From Nitrospira sp. Ga0074138 (lineage in GTDB: Bacteria; Nitrospirota; Nitrospiria; Nitrospirales; Nitrospiraceae), in contig LNDU01000030.1 of the NCBI GenBank assembly GCA_001464735.1, positions 1 to 64,000 on the forward strand: a DNA stretch of 64,000 nt. The letters run 5' to 3'. Both the position numbers and the translations under genes were made by a program. Positions 1 to 8,268 of the stretch are shown here, one piece after another. A model generated the notes under the pieces. That model saw only the letters and a program-made list of their open reading frames with translations, did no database searches and had not been told where the DNA came from. The first letter of the stretch is position 1. Each line of letters opens with the position of its first letter.

Positions 1-208
1 CCTGAAACCGGCGGTAGGGATGAGTGGGAGGGACTAAACTGTCAAGATCAACCCTTTCCATTTGGGACATGAACAGCTCCAGGGGTACCAGGTGGGGAGG
101 CGCTCAACCCATCGTTGATAGCTTCTATTGGCCCCTCTCTCACCTTCACAATCCAAGGGACAGTGCTTGCCGCATGACACCTAACCCACCAGTGGAGCCC
201 ATCATAAT

Positions 209-670
209 ATGTCCAACCAGACTCTCCGTCCGCACCCTTCATTGCCGATCCCCACCACCGTTGAACTGGCCCTGATACAGCTCAGCTCCTCACAGATTCC
301 GTTGGCCGGTGTCGTCGCGGCTGGGGCACCAATTGAACCGATTCCTCAGATGGAACGCGTCGAGATGCTGAAAATCATGGTCGGCTATGGGGAGACCTTC
401 ACCCTTCGGGTCAAAGGCACGTCCATGCAGAATGAAGGCATCTTTCCGGGTGACATTGTCGTGGGGCAGAAGCAATCGACCGCCAGAAATGGGCGGACCG
501 TCATTGCTTTGGTGAATGGCGAGGCCACAATCAAGACGTATCACCGCAAGGCGGGCAGAGTGGAGCTCCATCCTGCCAATGGCGCCATGCAGCCAATTAT
601 CATCAAGCCGTAGGACAGCTTTCAGATCGAAGACATTGTTGTCGGCGTCATCCGTCACTTGAGAATGTGA
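209..670 (+). pseudogene. S24 peptidase (LexA/UmuD type) interrupted by TAG
   Basis: This is an SOS-type self-cleaving serine peptidase without a helix-turn-helix domain, so it is closer to UmuD than to full LexA in layout. Visible motifs are an Ala-Gly cleavage site (VVAAGAP), the catalytic serine in KGTSMQ and the catalytic lysine in GEATIKTY. The annotated ORF stops at TAG (611-613), but the same frame continues without a gap as DSFQIEDIVVGVIRHL and ends at TGA 668-670. That continuation is the normal C-terminus of the family. An upstream in-frame stop (182-184) rules out a longer N-terminus. A Y-family polymerase remnant follows directly, as in umuDC-type operons. I infer a nonsense-inactivated gene; a truncated product lacking the last strand is possible. 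Confidence 0.75.
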
Positions 671-681
671 GGCCTCGGCTG

Positions 682-1045
682 TTGGCACGGACCGTCACCT
701 TGTCTGCTTCGGGATTCCTGCCTTCGAAGTCGCCGTTGTTCGACTTCGTGATCCATGCCTTTCGACGCGACCGGTCGCGATCGCTCCGTTAAATACCTCG
801 CAGGCGTGCCTACGTGAAGTCTCATCCGAAGCCGAACAAGCAGGCCTTGGGACCGGCATGCCCGTTGGGCAGGCCCGACAGGTCTGTCCCTCGCTGCATG
901 TCCTTTCCACGAATCCGTCTTGCATCCGCACCGCGGAGGAGTCCTTGCTTCACATCGTGAGCCGCTATGCTCCGGTCTGGGAACCAGTTCAGCCAGGGTC
1001 CTTCGTGATGGATCTGACCGGAACTGGTCGGCGGCCGTGGACTTC
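682..1045 (+). pseudogene. Y-family (ImuB/UmuC/DinB-like) DNA polymerase, N-terminal fragment
   Basis: The frame starting near 699 reads as a translesion polymerase: FGIPAFEVAVVRLRDP, then GLGTGMPVGQARQVCPSL, then SRYAPVWEPVQPGSFVMDLT, which corresponds to the palm/finger region of ImuB-like enzymes. A plausible TTG start at 682 (LARTVT) is in another frame, so a frameshift lies around 695-705. Homology stops near DLTGTGR at about 1035-1045, where an oppositely oriented recombinase fragment begins. The fragment follows the S24 peptidase by only a few bases, the arrangement of an SOS mutagenesis operon. It cannot make a functional polymerase, because thumb, little finger and catalytic C-terminal parts are absent. 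Confidence 0.7.
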
Positions 1046-1510
1046 CGATGTTCTTGGTCATATTGATGTCTTCATGCCGCATCACCTCCTGCACCGCAGC
1101 AAGGGGGGCCCGTTTGGCTAGCGCTTGCTTGTCCGCGGTCAACCGCAGTGATAGCGGGGTACTGCCGGGGCATCGCACTCCGACGCGCTCAAGTGCCTCC
1201 GTAATCCACCGGCGCATTTCGCGTGTCGGAATCGGACGCTCCTCCTCGTCATAGAGCATGGTGAAGAGGGGCGCATCGGATGGAAACTGCCCATTCGGAA
1301 ATCGCCGCCGGAGGTAGGCCTCCAACTCCTGTTTCACACTCCTCACGCGGATGACCGGTTCATCCTTCTATTTGCCTTTACAGTGTAAGAACAACCAGGC
1401 ATCAGTGCCGGCATGATGGAGATCCCGGATCTTGGCCTGCGCAAGGTCCACTTCCCGCGCCCAGGTCTTCAGCATGAGGCGCACAATAGACAGTCGGCAT
1501 CGCACAACGA
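1045..1510 (-). pseudogene. Tyrosine recombinase/integrase fragment with in-frame TAG
   Basis: Reading the minus strand from about 1510, one frame gives VRLMLKTWAREVDLAQAK, then AWLFLHCKGK, a TAG at 1370-1368, and then KDEPVIRVRSVKQELEAYL and SLRLTADKQALAKRAPLAAV. This is the catalytic domain of a phage-type integrase (the LHGKGxKERxVPL strand, the R-x-x-[HR] box and the HEDINMT histidine). The Arg of SLRLTA is present but the usual following His is Leu. The tyrosine segment is missing or out of frame after about 1050. The ORF track shows only the downstream half, beginning at GTG 1346. The gene is a remnant fused end to end with the polymerase fragment, so this is an old rearrangement junction. 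Confidence 0.7.
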
Positions 1511-1533
1511 TCGTGGACCTGCCGTCAGGTTAG

Positions 1534-1631
1534 GGAAGGCCTGATTAATTCGAAGTTTCGGATGGCGATTGGTTAGATTCCCAGTGTTTTCTGTGATGGT
1601 TTGTTGAAAATGGGAATTAATCAGACCTTCC
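1534..1631. mobile_element. IS5-like miniature inverted-repeat element (MITE)
   Basis: Two 18-bp ends, GGAAGGCCTGATTAATTC (1534-1551) and its inverted partner (1614-1631, GGAAGGTCTGATTAATTC on the minus strand), match at 17 of 18 positions and enclose only 62 bp with no ORF. The ends begin GGAAGGT, like IS5. The flanks are TTAG (1530-1533) and ATAG (1632-1635), three of four bases identical and close to the YTAR target duplication of IS5-family elements. I read it as a non-autonomous derivative. No full-length copy is in the window. Confidence 0.6.
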
Positions 1632-1729
1632 ATAGGAGAGATCATGCACGCAATGGCCTGCTGTCAGCTATGCGGATGAATTTCCAAGATGGGTCACCAC
1701 GCTGATACCCATAAACCAGTGCGCACGGT

Positions 1730-1873
1730 CTATCTCGCCCCTTTGGCGAGCCGGGTGCGCTCACTCCACCGGTCTGGTTGCAGGACCGTGCTAATGGCCA
1801 CAAAGACGATGATGATCAAATAGAACACCAATGACACTGTGAAAAGATACCCTGCGCGGAGTTTGGTGAGCAT
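1730..1873 (-). CDS. Small single-pass membrane protein, paralog of 53325-53501
   Basis: This 47-residue ORF is too short for the ORF track. It begins MLTKLRAGYLFTVSLVFYLI, has one hydrophobic segment (about residues 9-30) and a basic soluble tail containing PDRWSERTRLAKGAR. A Shine-Dalgarno-like GAGGAGAT lies 6-7 bases before the ATG at 1873. It is credible because a second ORF at 53325-53501 shares its start, the LRAG motif, the spacing of the hydrophobic segment and the RWSERTRL tail. It is divergent from the CBS-domain gene at 2000. The function is unknown. A single-helix regulator or assembly factor is one possibility, but nothing in the sequence says of what. Confidence 0.7.
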   Translation of the reverse strand: MLTKLRAGYLFTVSLVFYLIIIVFVAISTVLQPDRWSERTRLAKGAR

Positions 1874-1999
1874 GATATTCCATCTCCTCATCTTCGCAGC
1901 CCCTCAAAATGTTACCGACATGAAATACATGCCTAATACCGGCGCAACAGCACAATGGCAGTATGAATCCAACACAACAATACTAAGGAGGATCAGATT

Positions 2000-2383
2000 A
2001 TGGTCACAGTCGGCAACTTAATGCAGAAGGAACCAGTGACGGTGGATGCAGGCACGTCGGTCGTCGAGGCGGCGAAGTTGATGAAGGCCTGCAACGTCGA
2101 AAGTGTGCTCGTCGCCCGCCAAGCAAAGATCATCGGCATCCTGACGGAATCGGATGTCGTCAAGAAGTTCGTGGGCGCAGAGAAAGCCCCGTACTTCGTG
2201 CCGGTAGAGGACATCATGAGCAGCCCAGTGCCCGGGATCGAAGAGCGGCGGCCGTTGACCGAAGCGGCCGACCTCATGGACAAGCATCGCACGCTTCATC
2301 TCGGCGTCACCAAAGGGGGAGCGCTCATCGGCATGGTCTCGGTTCGAGACTTTCTCCGACCCGTCTCCATCGACGAGTTTTAA
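2000..2383 (+). CDS. CBS-domain protein (tandem CBS pair)
   Basis: This 127-residue soluble protein consists almost wholly of two CBS motifs. The first (residues ~5-60) includes MQKEPVTVDAGTSVVEAA and IIGILTESDVV; the second (~70-122) includes IMSSPVPGIEERRPLTEA and LIGMVSVRDFL. Such stand-alone Bateman modules bind adenine nucleotides and act as energy sensors for a partner protein or as general signal proteins. A strong ribosome site (TAAGGAGG) sits 7-8 bases before the ATG. The gene stands alone, divergent from the small membrane protein at 1730-1873. No partner enzyme is fused, so the regulated target cannot be named. Confidence 0.9.
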   Translation: MVTVGNLMQKEPVTVDAGTSVVEAAKLMKACNVESVLVARQAKIIGILTESDVVKKFVGAEKAPYFVPVEDIMSSPVPGIEERRPLTEAADLMDKHRTLHLGVTKGGALIGMVSVRDFLRPVSIDEF

Positions 2384-2625
2384 CGACCCTGTCTTTCATG
2401 AGCCTGCTGCCTGCTCGGTTAGGCAGCCCCTCGCCCCCTCTCTTCCACGTCGCCAGTTCGCACGGGTGATCTCTCCCCCGGCATTTCCTGACGACCCACC
2501 GAGAGTTGCGTTTCCCTCTCTCCTGCGTTCATACTTACAGATGCTGGTTCTTGCGTGAGAATTCCACCTTGTCTCGATTGGACACCCATCTCGCTTCTCA
2601 TGGTCGCTCCTCCCCGATCTCTTCA

Positions 2626-2785
2626 CAACGAGAACGCGAACGGAAGCTGACCGTCGCACCTGATTTCCGCCTGCCTCGGCTGCCCGGCACACCGCTCCCC
2701 CGACGGCAGCTGATCTCCACCTATTACGATACGACGGCCTACGATCTGGCCCATGCACGGATAACCCTTCGAGCTGAAGATTCCG
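2626..2785 (+). pseudogene. Disrupted CYTH (triphosphate tunnel) domain, N-terminal part of CYTH-CHAD gene
   Basis: In frame 1 this stretch encodes the CYTH signature ERERK (ExExK, residues that line the triphosphate tunnel), followed by LTVAPDFRLPRLPGTPLPRR and STYYDTTAYDLAHARITLR. The next part of the domain (LKIPLGDDRQEIE) is in frame 2 from 2774. The usual ~15 residues between ITLR and LK are missing, so an out-of-frame deletion has occurred near 2772. No good start codon lies upstream of the ExExK motif. The catalytic CYTH half is therefore probably not made, while the CHAD half downstream is intact. Confidence 0.6.
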
Positions 2786-3988
2786 TTGGGCGACGATCGG
2801 CAGGAGATAGAAGTGCCCGACGACAAGCCCGATCCACCGGCCTCATTACGTGACCTGCTGATTGTTCACCTGGGCCATCGGCCTCTGGTGCCGATCATGA
2901 CCTTGCGCGTCTGGAGAACCGGTGTCCTCGTGCGCGATCGTCGTCGGCCTGTTGCTGAGGTGGTGCTCGACAACGTGACCGTGGTGAAAGACGGCCGCGT
3001 GATCCAGCGCTTTCGCGAACTTGAAATCGAACAGCGCCAGGGCAACGAGGCCTCGCGTCGTGCCCTTGAACGGCAGATGCGCGAGGCCGGGGCATCCGAT
3101 CATGACGGGCGGCCCAAATTGTTTCGTGCCCTGTCTCTGCCGGCCCCTATCCCAGACGAGCAGCCTGACCCAAAAGCGCCGATAGTCGACCATCTCAAGT
3201 GGGCACTCGCGCAGCACGTCGGATGGCTCCTGGCCCATGATCCTGGCACGAGACTCGGCACCGAGCCTGAGAGCCTGCATCAACTGCGCGTCGCGACCAG
3301 GCGCCTGCGCGCGGTACTCCGCACAGCCCGGCCGATCCTCCTTCCCACATGGGTCACGACACTGGAACAAGAGCTCACGTGGCTGAGCGAGCTGCTGGGA
3401 CCGGCCCGCGACCTCGACGTCCAGATCGCCCATTTCACAGAAGAATCTGCCGCATTGGATGCGCGAGATCGCAAGCTACTGACCCAATTCATCTCCCATC
3501 TACGCACGCAACGAGAGGCCGTGCAGCAGATGGTGGTCAGCGAGCTCACAGGCGTTCGCTACGTGGAACTGATCCGGCGGCTTCAACAAGCGGCGCAAGC
3601 CCCCTCAATCGTGGAGTCTCCCCTCACTGTCCGTCAACTCGCCAAGCGAGAGTTCATGAAACTGCGCAAGGCGATCAGCCGACTCGCCCCTTCCCCATCG
3701 GATACCGCACTACACACAATTCGCATCAAGACCAAACGGGCTCGCTATGCGGCAGAACTTGCTCGCAGTTCAGTAGGGAAACCAGCCAGCCGGTTTATCA
3801 AGTCCGCGCGTGCGGCCCAGGATCTCCTGGGCCTCCATCAGGATGCGATCCAAGCCGAACGTCACGTCCGACAGTTCCTCAAATACTCGACGAGTGTCCG
3901 CGCCGGATTCGTCGGCCGCAACGTTCACAAGGAGATCAAACCGCTGTTCAAGTCGTTGCTGAAACGAGGGAAGAAGGCCTGGCGATGA
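2786..3988 (+). CDS. CHAD-domain protein (polyphosphate-binding), truncated CYTH-CHAD
   Basis: The ORF (400 aa from TTG 2786) starts inside the second half of a CYTH domain (EVVLDNVTVVKDG, RFRELEIEQRQG) and continues into a complete CHAD domain from about residue 130. CHAD hallmarks are visible: the HQLRVATRRLRA helix, LGPARDLDVQ and HTIRIKTKRARYAAE, in which conserved His, Arg and Lys form a basic surface. CHAD domains are known to bind inorganic polyphosphate and polyP granules. Upstream, the first half of the CYTH domain is in another frame (2626-2785), so a CYTH-CHAD gene has lost its N-terminal enzymatic portion. Translation could start at TTG 2786 or a later codon. The link to phosphate biology fits the rest of the window. 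Confidence 0.8.
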   Translation: MGDDRQEIEVPDDKPDPPASLRDLLIVHLGHRPLVPIMTLRVWRTGVLVRDRRRPVAEVVLDNVTVVKDGRVIQRFRELEIEQRQGNEASRRALERQMREAGASDHDGRPKLFRALSLPAPIPDEQPDPKAPIVDHLKWALAQHVGWLLAHDPGTRLGTEPESLHQLRVATRRLRAVLRTARPILLPTWVTTLEQELTWLSELLGPARDLDVQIAHFTEESAALDARDRKLLTQFISHLRTQREAVQQMVVSELTGVRYVELIRRLQQAAQAPSIVESPLTVRQLAKREFMKLRKAISRLAPSPSDTALHTIRIKTKRARYAAELARSSVGKPASRFIKSARAAQDLLGLHQDAIQAERHVRQFLKYSTSVRAGFVGRNVHKEIKPLFKSLLKRGKKAWR

Positions 3989-4191
3989 ATGGGGCAACTA
4001 TACTATCGCGATAAGCGGTGTGTGTTTCAAACATTGCCACAACACAGAGATAAATGTTCCGTGATAGATAAACCTGAAGGGGTGACCACGCTGAATGCAC
4101 CGGAGGGTGAGAGTAAACCAACTCGTTACACGTTGGCCCAGGATTGGTTTTTAGTCAATGTGGATCCGTTACCGATCTAATTATGGCCTCT

Positions 4192-5616
4192 TTATCCTCG
4201 AATGTTTCGGAGGAGTAGTCCGCACCCTCGCCAGAAGGAGGAGGCGAATCGAGTAACTTGTTTATCTTCTGCTAGTCCAAAGTCCTGGTCTTCGTCCTGC
4301 AAGCGGGCAAGACGAGCCGACACATCACGGTACTTGCGCTGTCCCCGGTCTAATGCCACATAGACCTCCCGAGCTTCATCATACCGTCGATGGGATTCAA
4401 GGGTCCGAGCCAACAAATACTGCACGGCTACACTTTCCTCTCGGGTAGCCGGTCGGTAGCTGGCGGCTTCCCGTATCGTCGTTATTGCGTCGTCGTGCTG
4501 CCCCATCGCCTTCAAACAGAGCCCCTTCTGCGCTAGCGCTCGAATCGCCCAGGTGTCCTGCTTGGACAGCTTATCGAATAGCCAGATCGCTTTCGTATAT
4601 TCCCGAGATTCCTTCAGCGTCAATCCTTCGTGATACATCGATGCCGGATCCGGCACACAGACAATCTCACTCTGCTGGAGTTGTCCAGAATGCCGGGCCT
4701 GTCCATCCGCTTGGACACGCCCACCAACCAACGAGTCGATCTCGACTCGCTCAGCGCTCAGTTCATGTTCAGGCAAATCGACATCTTCCGGCGACACTAC
4801 GAACCGAAGCATACCTTGTTTGGCTCGGGCTGTTGCAGCTGCCACAATGACACGTGCGGTGATGTTGTCAGCTTGTTCTGCAAAACCATACGCAAGCGCA
4901 TGGTCGCAGAGTTGATTGATGAGACGAGGGTTTCCGCCGGCCAGACGAAAAGCAACTCGACTGGCGAGTGTGGAAAAGAGCGGAGAGTGCCGACCTGCCA
5001 CCTGAAGACGATGCTCGATGTAGGCCACGGTCTCAACTTCCGAAAGCCCATCCAACACATATTCCACGCCGATTCGTTGCGCGAACTGCACCATCTCAGG
5101 CCCCTTGAGGAGATCCTGAAGGGCCAGCTGTCCAGACAGTAAGATCTGAAGCGCGCGGCGGCGTCCGTCGTTGAGATTCGAAAGGAGCCGAAGCTCTTCC
5201 AATACACCGGCTCCAGCGTTTTGTGCTTCATCGATAATCAAGAGAACCCTGCGCCCGATTTTGTGCTCATGCTCAAGGAATCGTGCAAACTCATGAAAGA
5301 CATCGACCTCACTCTTCCCGTTGGTCGATAATCCGAAAGAGGCCGCGATCCAGGGCATCAATGCGCCCAGCCCGCTGTGGATGTTCGATAAGATGCCGAT
5401 GACCCAGGGATGGCGCGACTGGTCCAGCACCCGATTCAGCAAGGTTGTTTTCCCTGTGCCGGGATGGCCTGTCATGACGATGAAGGCTGAACCGTTCGCC
5501 AGTCCATACTCCAGGAGACTGAGCGCCGTCTTGTGCTTGGCTCCCAAGTAGAGAAACTCAGGATCCGGCAGCAACGTGAAGGGCTTCGTTTTCAGTTGAT
5601 AGTGCGCTTCGTACAT
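4192..5616 (-). CDS. Exosortase-locus secretion ATPase (ExeA-like AAA) with TPR tail
   Basis: This 474-residue protein is the last gene of the exosortase operon. The N-terminal AAA domain has a Walker A (GHPGTGKTT, ~46-54) and a Walker B (VLLIIDEAQN, ~123-132), and resembles ExeA/GspA-type ATPases and the PEP-CTERM-locus ATPase family. From about residue 325 the sequence turns into TPR-like helices (SMYHEGLTLKESREYTKAI and RALAQKGLCLKAMGQHDDA). Such ATPases sit beside Wzz, kinase and Wza genes in EPS/exosortase loci and probably energise or gate assembly. It follows the tyrosine kinase gene by 5 bp. A small hydrophobic segment near the C-terminus (FWRGCGLLL) is too weak to call a membrane helix. 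Confidence 0.88.
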   Translation of the reverse strand: MYEAHYQLKTKPFTLLPDPEFLYLGAKHKTALSLLEYGLANGSAFIVMTGHPGTGKTTLLNRVLDQSRHPWVIGILSNIHSGLGALMPWIAASFGLSTNGKSEVDVFHEFARFLEHEHKIGRRVLLIIDEAQNAGAGVLEELRLLSNLNDGRRRALQILLSGQLALQDLLKGPEMVQFAQRIGVEYVLDGLSEVETVAYIEHRLQVAGRHSPLFSTLASRVAFRLAGGNPRLINQLCDHALAYGFAEQADNITARVIVAAATARAKQGMLRFVVSPEDVDLPEHELSAERVEIDSLVGGRVQADGQARHSGQLQQSEIVCVPDPASMYHEGLTLKESREYTKAIWLFDKLSKQDTWAIRALAQKGLCLKAMGQHDDAITTIREAASYRPATREESVAVQYLLARTLESHRRYDEAREVYVALDRGQRKYRDVSARLARLQDEDQDFGLAEDKQVTRFASSFWRGCGLLLRNIRG

Positions 5617-5621
5617 AGCCG

Positions 5622-6458
5622 CTAATTGGAATGCGCCTGCAACAAACTCATGGCTTTCCGCCCGGTCAATTGCTTACGTCCTGACTTATTGAGAACCCCC
5701 CCAAGAATCGGAACGCTGCCACCAATTGCCGTCAGCGCTCGTTCCACGTCGGCCGATGATGTTCGACCTTCTTCGGCCACGAGCAGCAATGCGTCGAGAT
5801 GGGGGCTGAACCCAAATACATCTGGTCGAGACAAGAGCGGCGGGAGATCGAACACGATGAAACGGGAAGGATACCGATGCTTGAGTTCTTGAGCCAGGGC
5901 AGCCATTCTTGGAGACGCCAGTGCTTCTGCCGAATTCTTGACTGCTCGTCCTCCCGGCAAGACCACCAACCGTCCGACATCGGGATGAACCAGTAATTGC
6001 GCAAGCGGCGCCTCATCAAACAGGTATTCTGTCAATCCTGGGACCGTCTCCAATCCAAAGGTGCGATGGACGGAGGGTCGAGCCATGTCGGCGTCCACCA
6101 GCAACACCGTATGCGCCAGATCCATCGCGAGGGCGAGAGAAAGGTTCACCGCCGTCAGCGTTTTTCCTTCGTAAGCCGTAGGGCTGGACACGCCGAGGAC
6201 ATTCCATCCCTTCTGGCGGAACTGTTGCATGACCTGAGCACGCAGCATTTTGTATGCATCGACGAATGCCCCTTCCTCATGCCCAACAATCAATCGGTGA
6301 GCCCGCATCACATCCTCAGAGAGTGGGATCGATTTCGTCGACGAATAGACGAGGGGACGTGTGGGGACGAGAGAATGTCCGACTCGGCGATGTATGTCCT
6401 GATCCGTCCCGCCATATTGTTGTTTAAGCCGCTCTTGGGCTCGCTGGAGATATTCCAT
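5622..6458 (-). CDS. Exosortase-locus tyrosine autokinase (BY-kinase, CpsD/Wzc-like)
   Basis: This cytoplasmic P-loop kinase partners with the Wzz protein encoded just upstream. Visible motifs are a divergent Walker A (SPTAYEGKTLTAVN), Walker A' (VLLVDADMARPSVH) and the downstream FIVFDLPPLLS strand. Together these define bacterial tyrosine kinases of the PEP-CTERM-locus type. The C-terminus (GRKQLTGRKAMSLLQ) lacks the tyrosine cluster seen in Wzc/CpsD, so autophosphorylation, if present, must use other residues. The ORF track starts at 6620, inside the wzz gene. I choose ATG 6458 because GGGAGGAGG lies 7 bases before it (ATG 6464 is the alternative). The gene begins about 25 bp after wzz stops. 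Confidence 0.88.
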   Translation of the reverse strand: MEYLQRAQERLKQQYGGTDQDIHRRVGHSLVPTRPLVYSSTKSIPLSEDVMRAHRLIVGHEEGAFVDAYKMLRAQVMQQFRQKGWNVLGVSSPTAYEGKTLTAVNLSLALAMDLAHTVLLVDADMARPSVHRTFGLETVPGLTEYLFDEAPLAQLLVHPDVGRLVVLPGGRAVKNSAEALASPRMAALAQELKHRYPSRFIVFDLPPLLSRPDVFGFSPHLDALLLVAEEGRTSSADVERALTAIGGSVPILGGVLNKSGRKQLTGRKAMSLLQAHSN

Positions 6459-6483
6459 TGTCATGCCTCCTCCCGTCACTGGT

Positions 6484-8268
6484 TCAGCCGAGTTTTCGCC
6501 AAATCGTGTACCATAGGACGTCCAAGGGCATCCATGCCAGATGTAGCACGACCGCCCCAAGAAGAGCGACGCCGAGGCCCGCAAATCCGACCATCCTTCT
6601 CCGACGACCAAGTGACACAAGCTCCTCCTCCGAATGCAGATATGGAATCACGGCCAGGGTCGCACCCTGCAGCGCTCGACTGAACTGTTCGGCTGTATGG
6701 ATCGTTCGATCGATATTGTCCACCACCACACCCGCCCCGATTCCTCCTCCGACCGCCAGAAAGGCACCGAGCAGTAGAATCGCCAGACGATTGGGCCGAT
6801 CCGGCTTCTCAGGCAACTCGGGAGGATTGATCAGCGAGAATCGCTCGCCTTTTCGCTGCACCTCCAACTCTGCCGACACTTGGGCCTCCATCAGGCGAGA
6901 GGTGATTTCTTGGTGCTTATGCACGGAATTTTCCCGATCTCTGATCAAATCCAGATACTCGGGTTCCATCGTCGGCGTCGCGGCCAAACGTTTGGCATGC
7001 TCCGCCATCCTGCGTTTGAGGTCCGCTCGCGCTAACTCCAGTGAATCCAACATCGCCTTGGTCGAGGCCAACTGGGACTGGATGTTGATGTATGCAGGGT
7101 TCTCCGGCTTGACGGCAGATGTCGTTGCCGGACGAAGCCCCGCAGCCTGTAACTCCCGCTCAAGCGACGCCACCACTTCCTGAGTGCGAACCACATCGGG
7201 ATGTACATCGTTCGCACGCTCCCGGAGATCGGCAAGCGCAGCACGTGCCGCTGTCAACCGTTTCGACAGCTCATCTCGCTCGTCGATGCCACCCGTTTCT
7301 CGTTCCAGCGATTCAAGCTCTTGTTTCAGCTTGAGGATATCGGGATGATCGGGCATGAGATACGCGGACACGCTGGCATACTGTGCTCGCAAAGCCTTCA
7401 GCCGCTCTCCCGTATCCAAGAGCCGCTCGCCGCTGGCGCTGATGATCGGCGTGTGGGGTTTCAACGTGGCGAGCTCCCCCTCGAGATAGGTCTTTCGCTC
7501 GCGAAGACTTCTGATATCGCGGTCGGCGTCGATTAGCTCTCGCTGAGTTTGATTCAACAGTTGCATGTTGAGTTGCACCAACTCCGGCAGGGCCCCGTCC
7601 GCCCGCTGTTTCACCACCGAGATCTTCTCCTCCAATTCCGAAATATGCCGAGCGAGGTTCTCCGACTCCCGTTTCAGAAAAGCCGTCGTTTCATGGGCAT
7701 GCCGCTCGCGTGTTTTCAGGTTTTCCCCCAGAAACAAACTGGTCAGTTCATGAGCAACCTTTTGTGCCAGTCCTGGAGTTTCTCCATCGTACGCCAGGGT
7801 AAAGGCGATGGTCGCCTGGGTCGGATTTTGACTCCGACGATCGATCACCTTGACGTTCATGACATCGATTTGGATATCTTTCGTAAATCGATTCAGTACC
7901 TCCTCCGTCGGGCTCCGTTTCCTGAGCTTCTTGTACAGATCGTACTGCTCGACAATGCGCCAAAGAGTGGAACGGCTGAGAACCTGTTGTTTGATTGTCT
8001 CGATGCGTTGATCGGCGTAGGTCGCAATGGCCGCGCGAACCAGATCGGGTGGAATCTCTTGCTCTTCGATCAGAATCGTCGCGGTCGAGCGATAGACCGC
8101 CGGCAGGAGAAACGCCAAGGCAGCACACGCAACCACCAGGGACGCCCCAATCGTCATAATCAGCGCTCGGCGTCTCTGGAACAGGGCCAGATAGTCGGAG
8201 AATGTCCTGGTACGCGCAGCCGGCCTGGCTTGCGGCCTCCGCTCGTGACTCATCGCGACACCGACCAT
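6484..8268 (-). CDS. Wzz-type chain-length determinant (exosortase-locus GNVR protein)
   Basis: This 594-residue inner-membrane protein has two membrane helices (about residues 38-58 and 498-518). Between them is a long periplasmic coiled-coil region with many Glu/Arg heptads (SENLARHISELEEKISVVKQ), then the GNVR/proline signature near the second helix (FSLINPPELPEKPDRPNRL). A third hydrophobic stretch (GFAGLGVALLGAVVLHLAW) lies at the C-terminus. Polysaccharide co-polymerases of this kind set chain length and couple polymerisation to the outer-membrane exporter. The start at 8268 has GGAGGTGA at good spacing and overlaps the end of the preceding beta-barrel gene by 19 bp, indicating translational coupling. 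The matching kinase is the next gene. Confidence 0.92.
   Translation of the reverse strand: MVGVAMSHERRPQARPAARTRTFSDYLALFQRRRALIMTIGASLVVACAALAFLLPAVYRSTATILIEEQEIPPDLVRAAIATYADQRIETIKQQVLSRSTLWRIVEQYDLYKKLRKRSPTEEVLNRFTKDIQIDVMNVKVIDRRSQNPTQATIAFTLAYDGETPGLAQKVAHELTSLFLGENLKTRERHAHETTAFLKRESENLARHISELEEKISVVKQRADGALPELVQLNMQLLNQTQRELIDADRDIRSLRERKTYLEGELATLKPHTPIISASGERLLDTGERLKALRAQYASVSAYLMPDHPDILKLKQELESLERETGGIDERDELSKRLTAARAALADLRERANDVHPDVVRTQEVVASLERELQAAGLRPATTSAVKPENPAYINIQSQLASTKAMLDSLELARADLKRRMAEHAKRLAATPTMEPEYLDLIRDRENSVHKHQEITSRLMEAQVSAELEVQRKGERFSLINPPELPEKPDRPNRLAILLLGAFLAVGGGIGAGVVVDNIDRTIHTAEQFSRALQGATLAVIPYLHSEEELVSLGRRRRMVGFAGLGVALLGAVVLHLAWMPLDVLWYTIWRKLG

Noticed and set aside
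1-208. Possible helix-turn-helix half of LexA upstream of the S24 domain
   Set aside because: The in-frame stop at 182-184 and lack of any HTH-like sequence in the other frames argue against it.
858-1121. ORF-track entry read as an independent 87-aa protein
   Set aside because: It is the in-frame part of the Y-family polymerase remnant plus antisense integrase sequence.
1910-1945. Pho-like units (GTTACC, GAAATA, CTAATA) before the CBS-domain gene
   Set aside because: The middle unit is poor and no -10 hexamer lies in the common phase.
2419-2601. Minus-strand 60-codon ORF with a good GGGGAGGAG ribosome-site-like stretch
   Set aside because: The composition (many Gln, Arg, Glu) has no domain or hydrophobic core, and the ORF lies antisense to the region before the CYTH fragment. 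Without conservation data it is not supported.
3989-4180. 63-codon plus-strand ORF after the CHAD gene
   Set aside because: No ribosome site, no motif, and it lies between convergent genes; probably a chance ORF.
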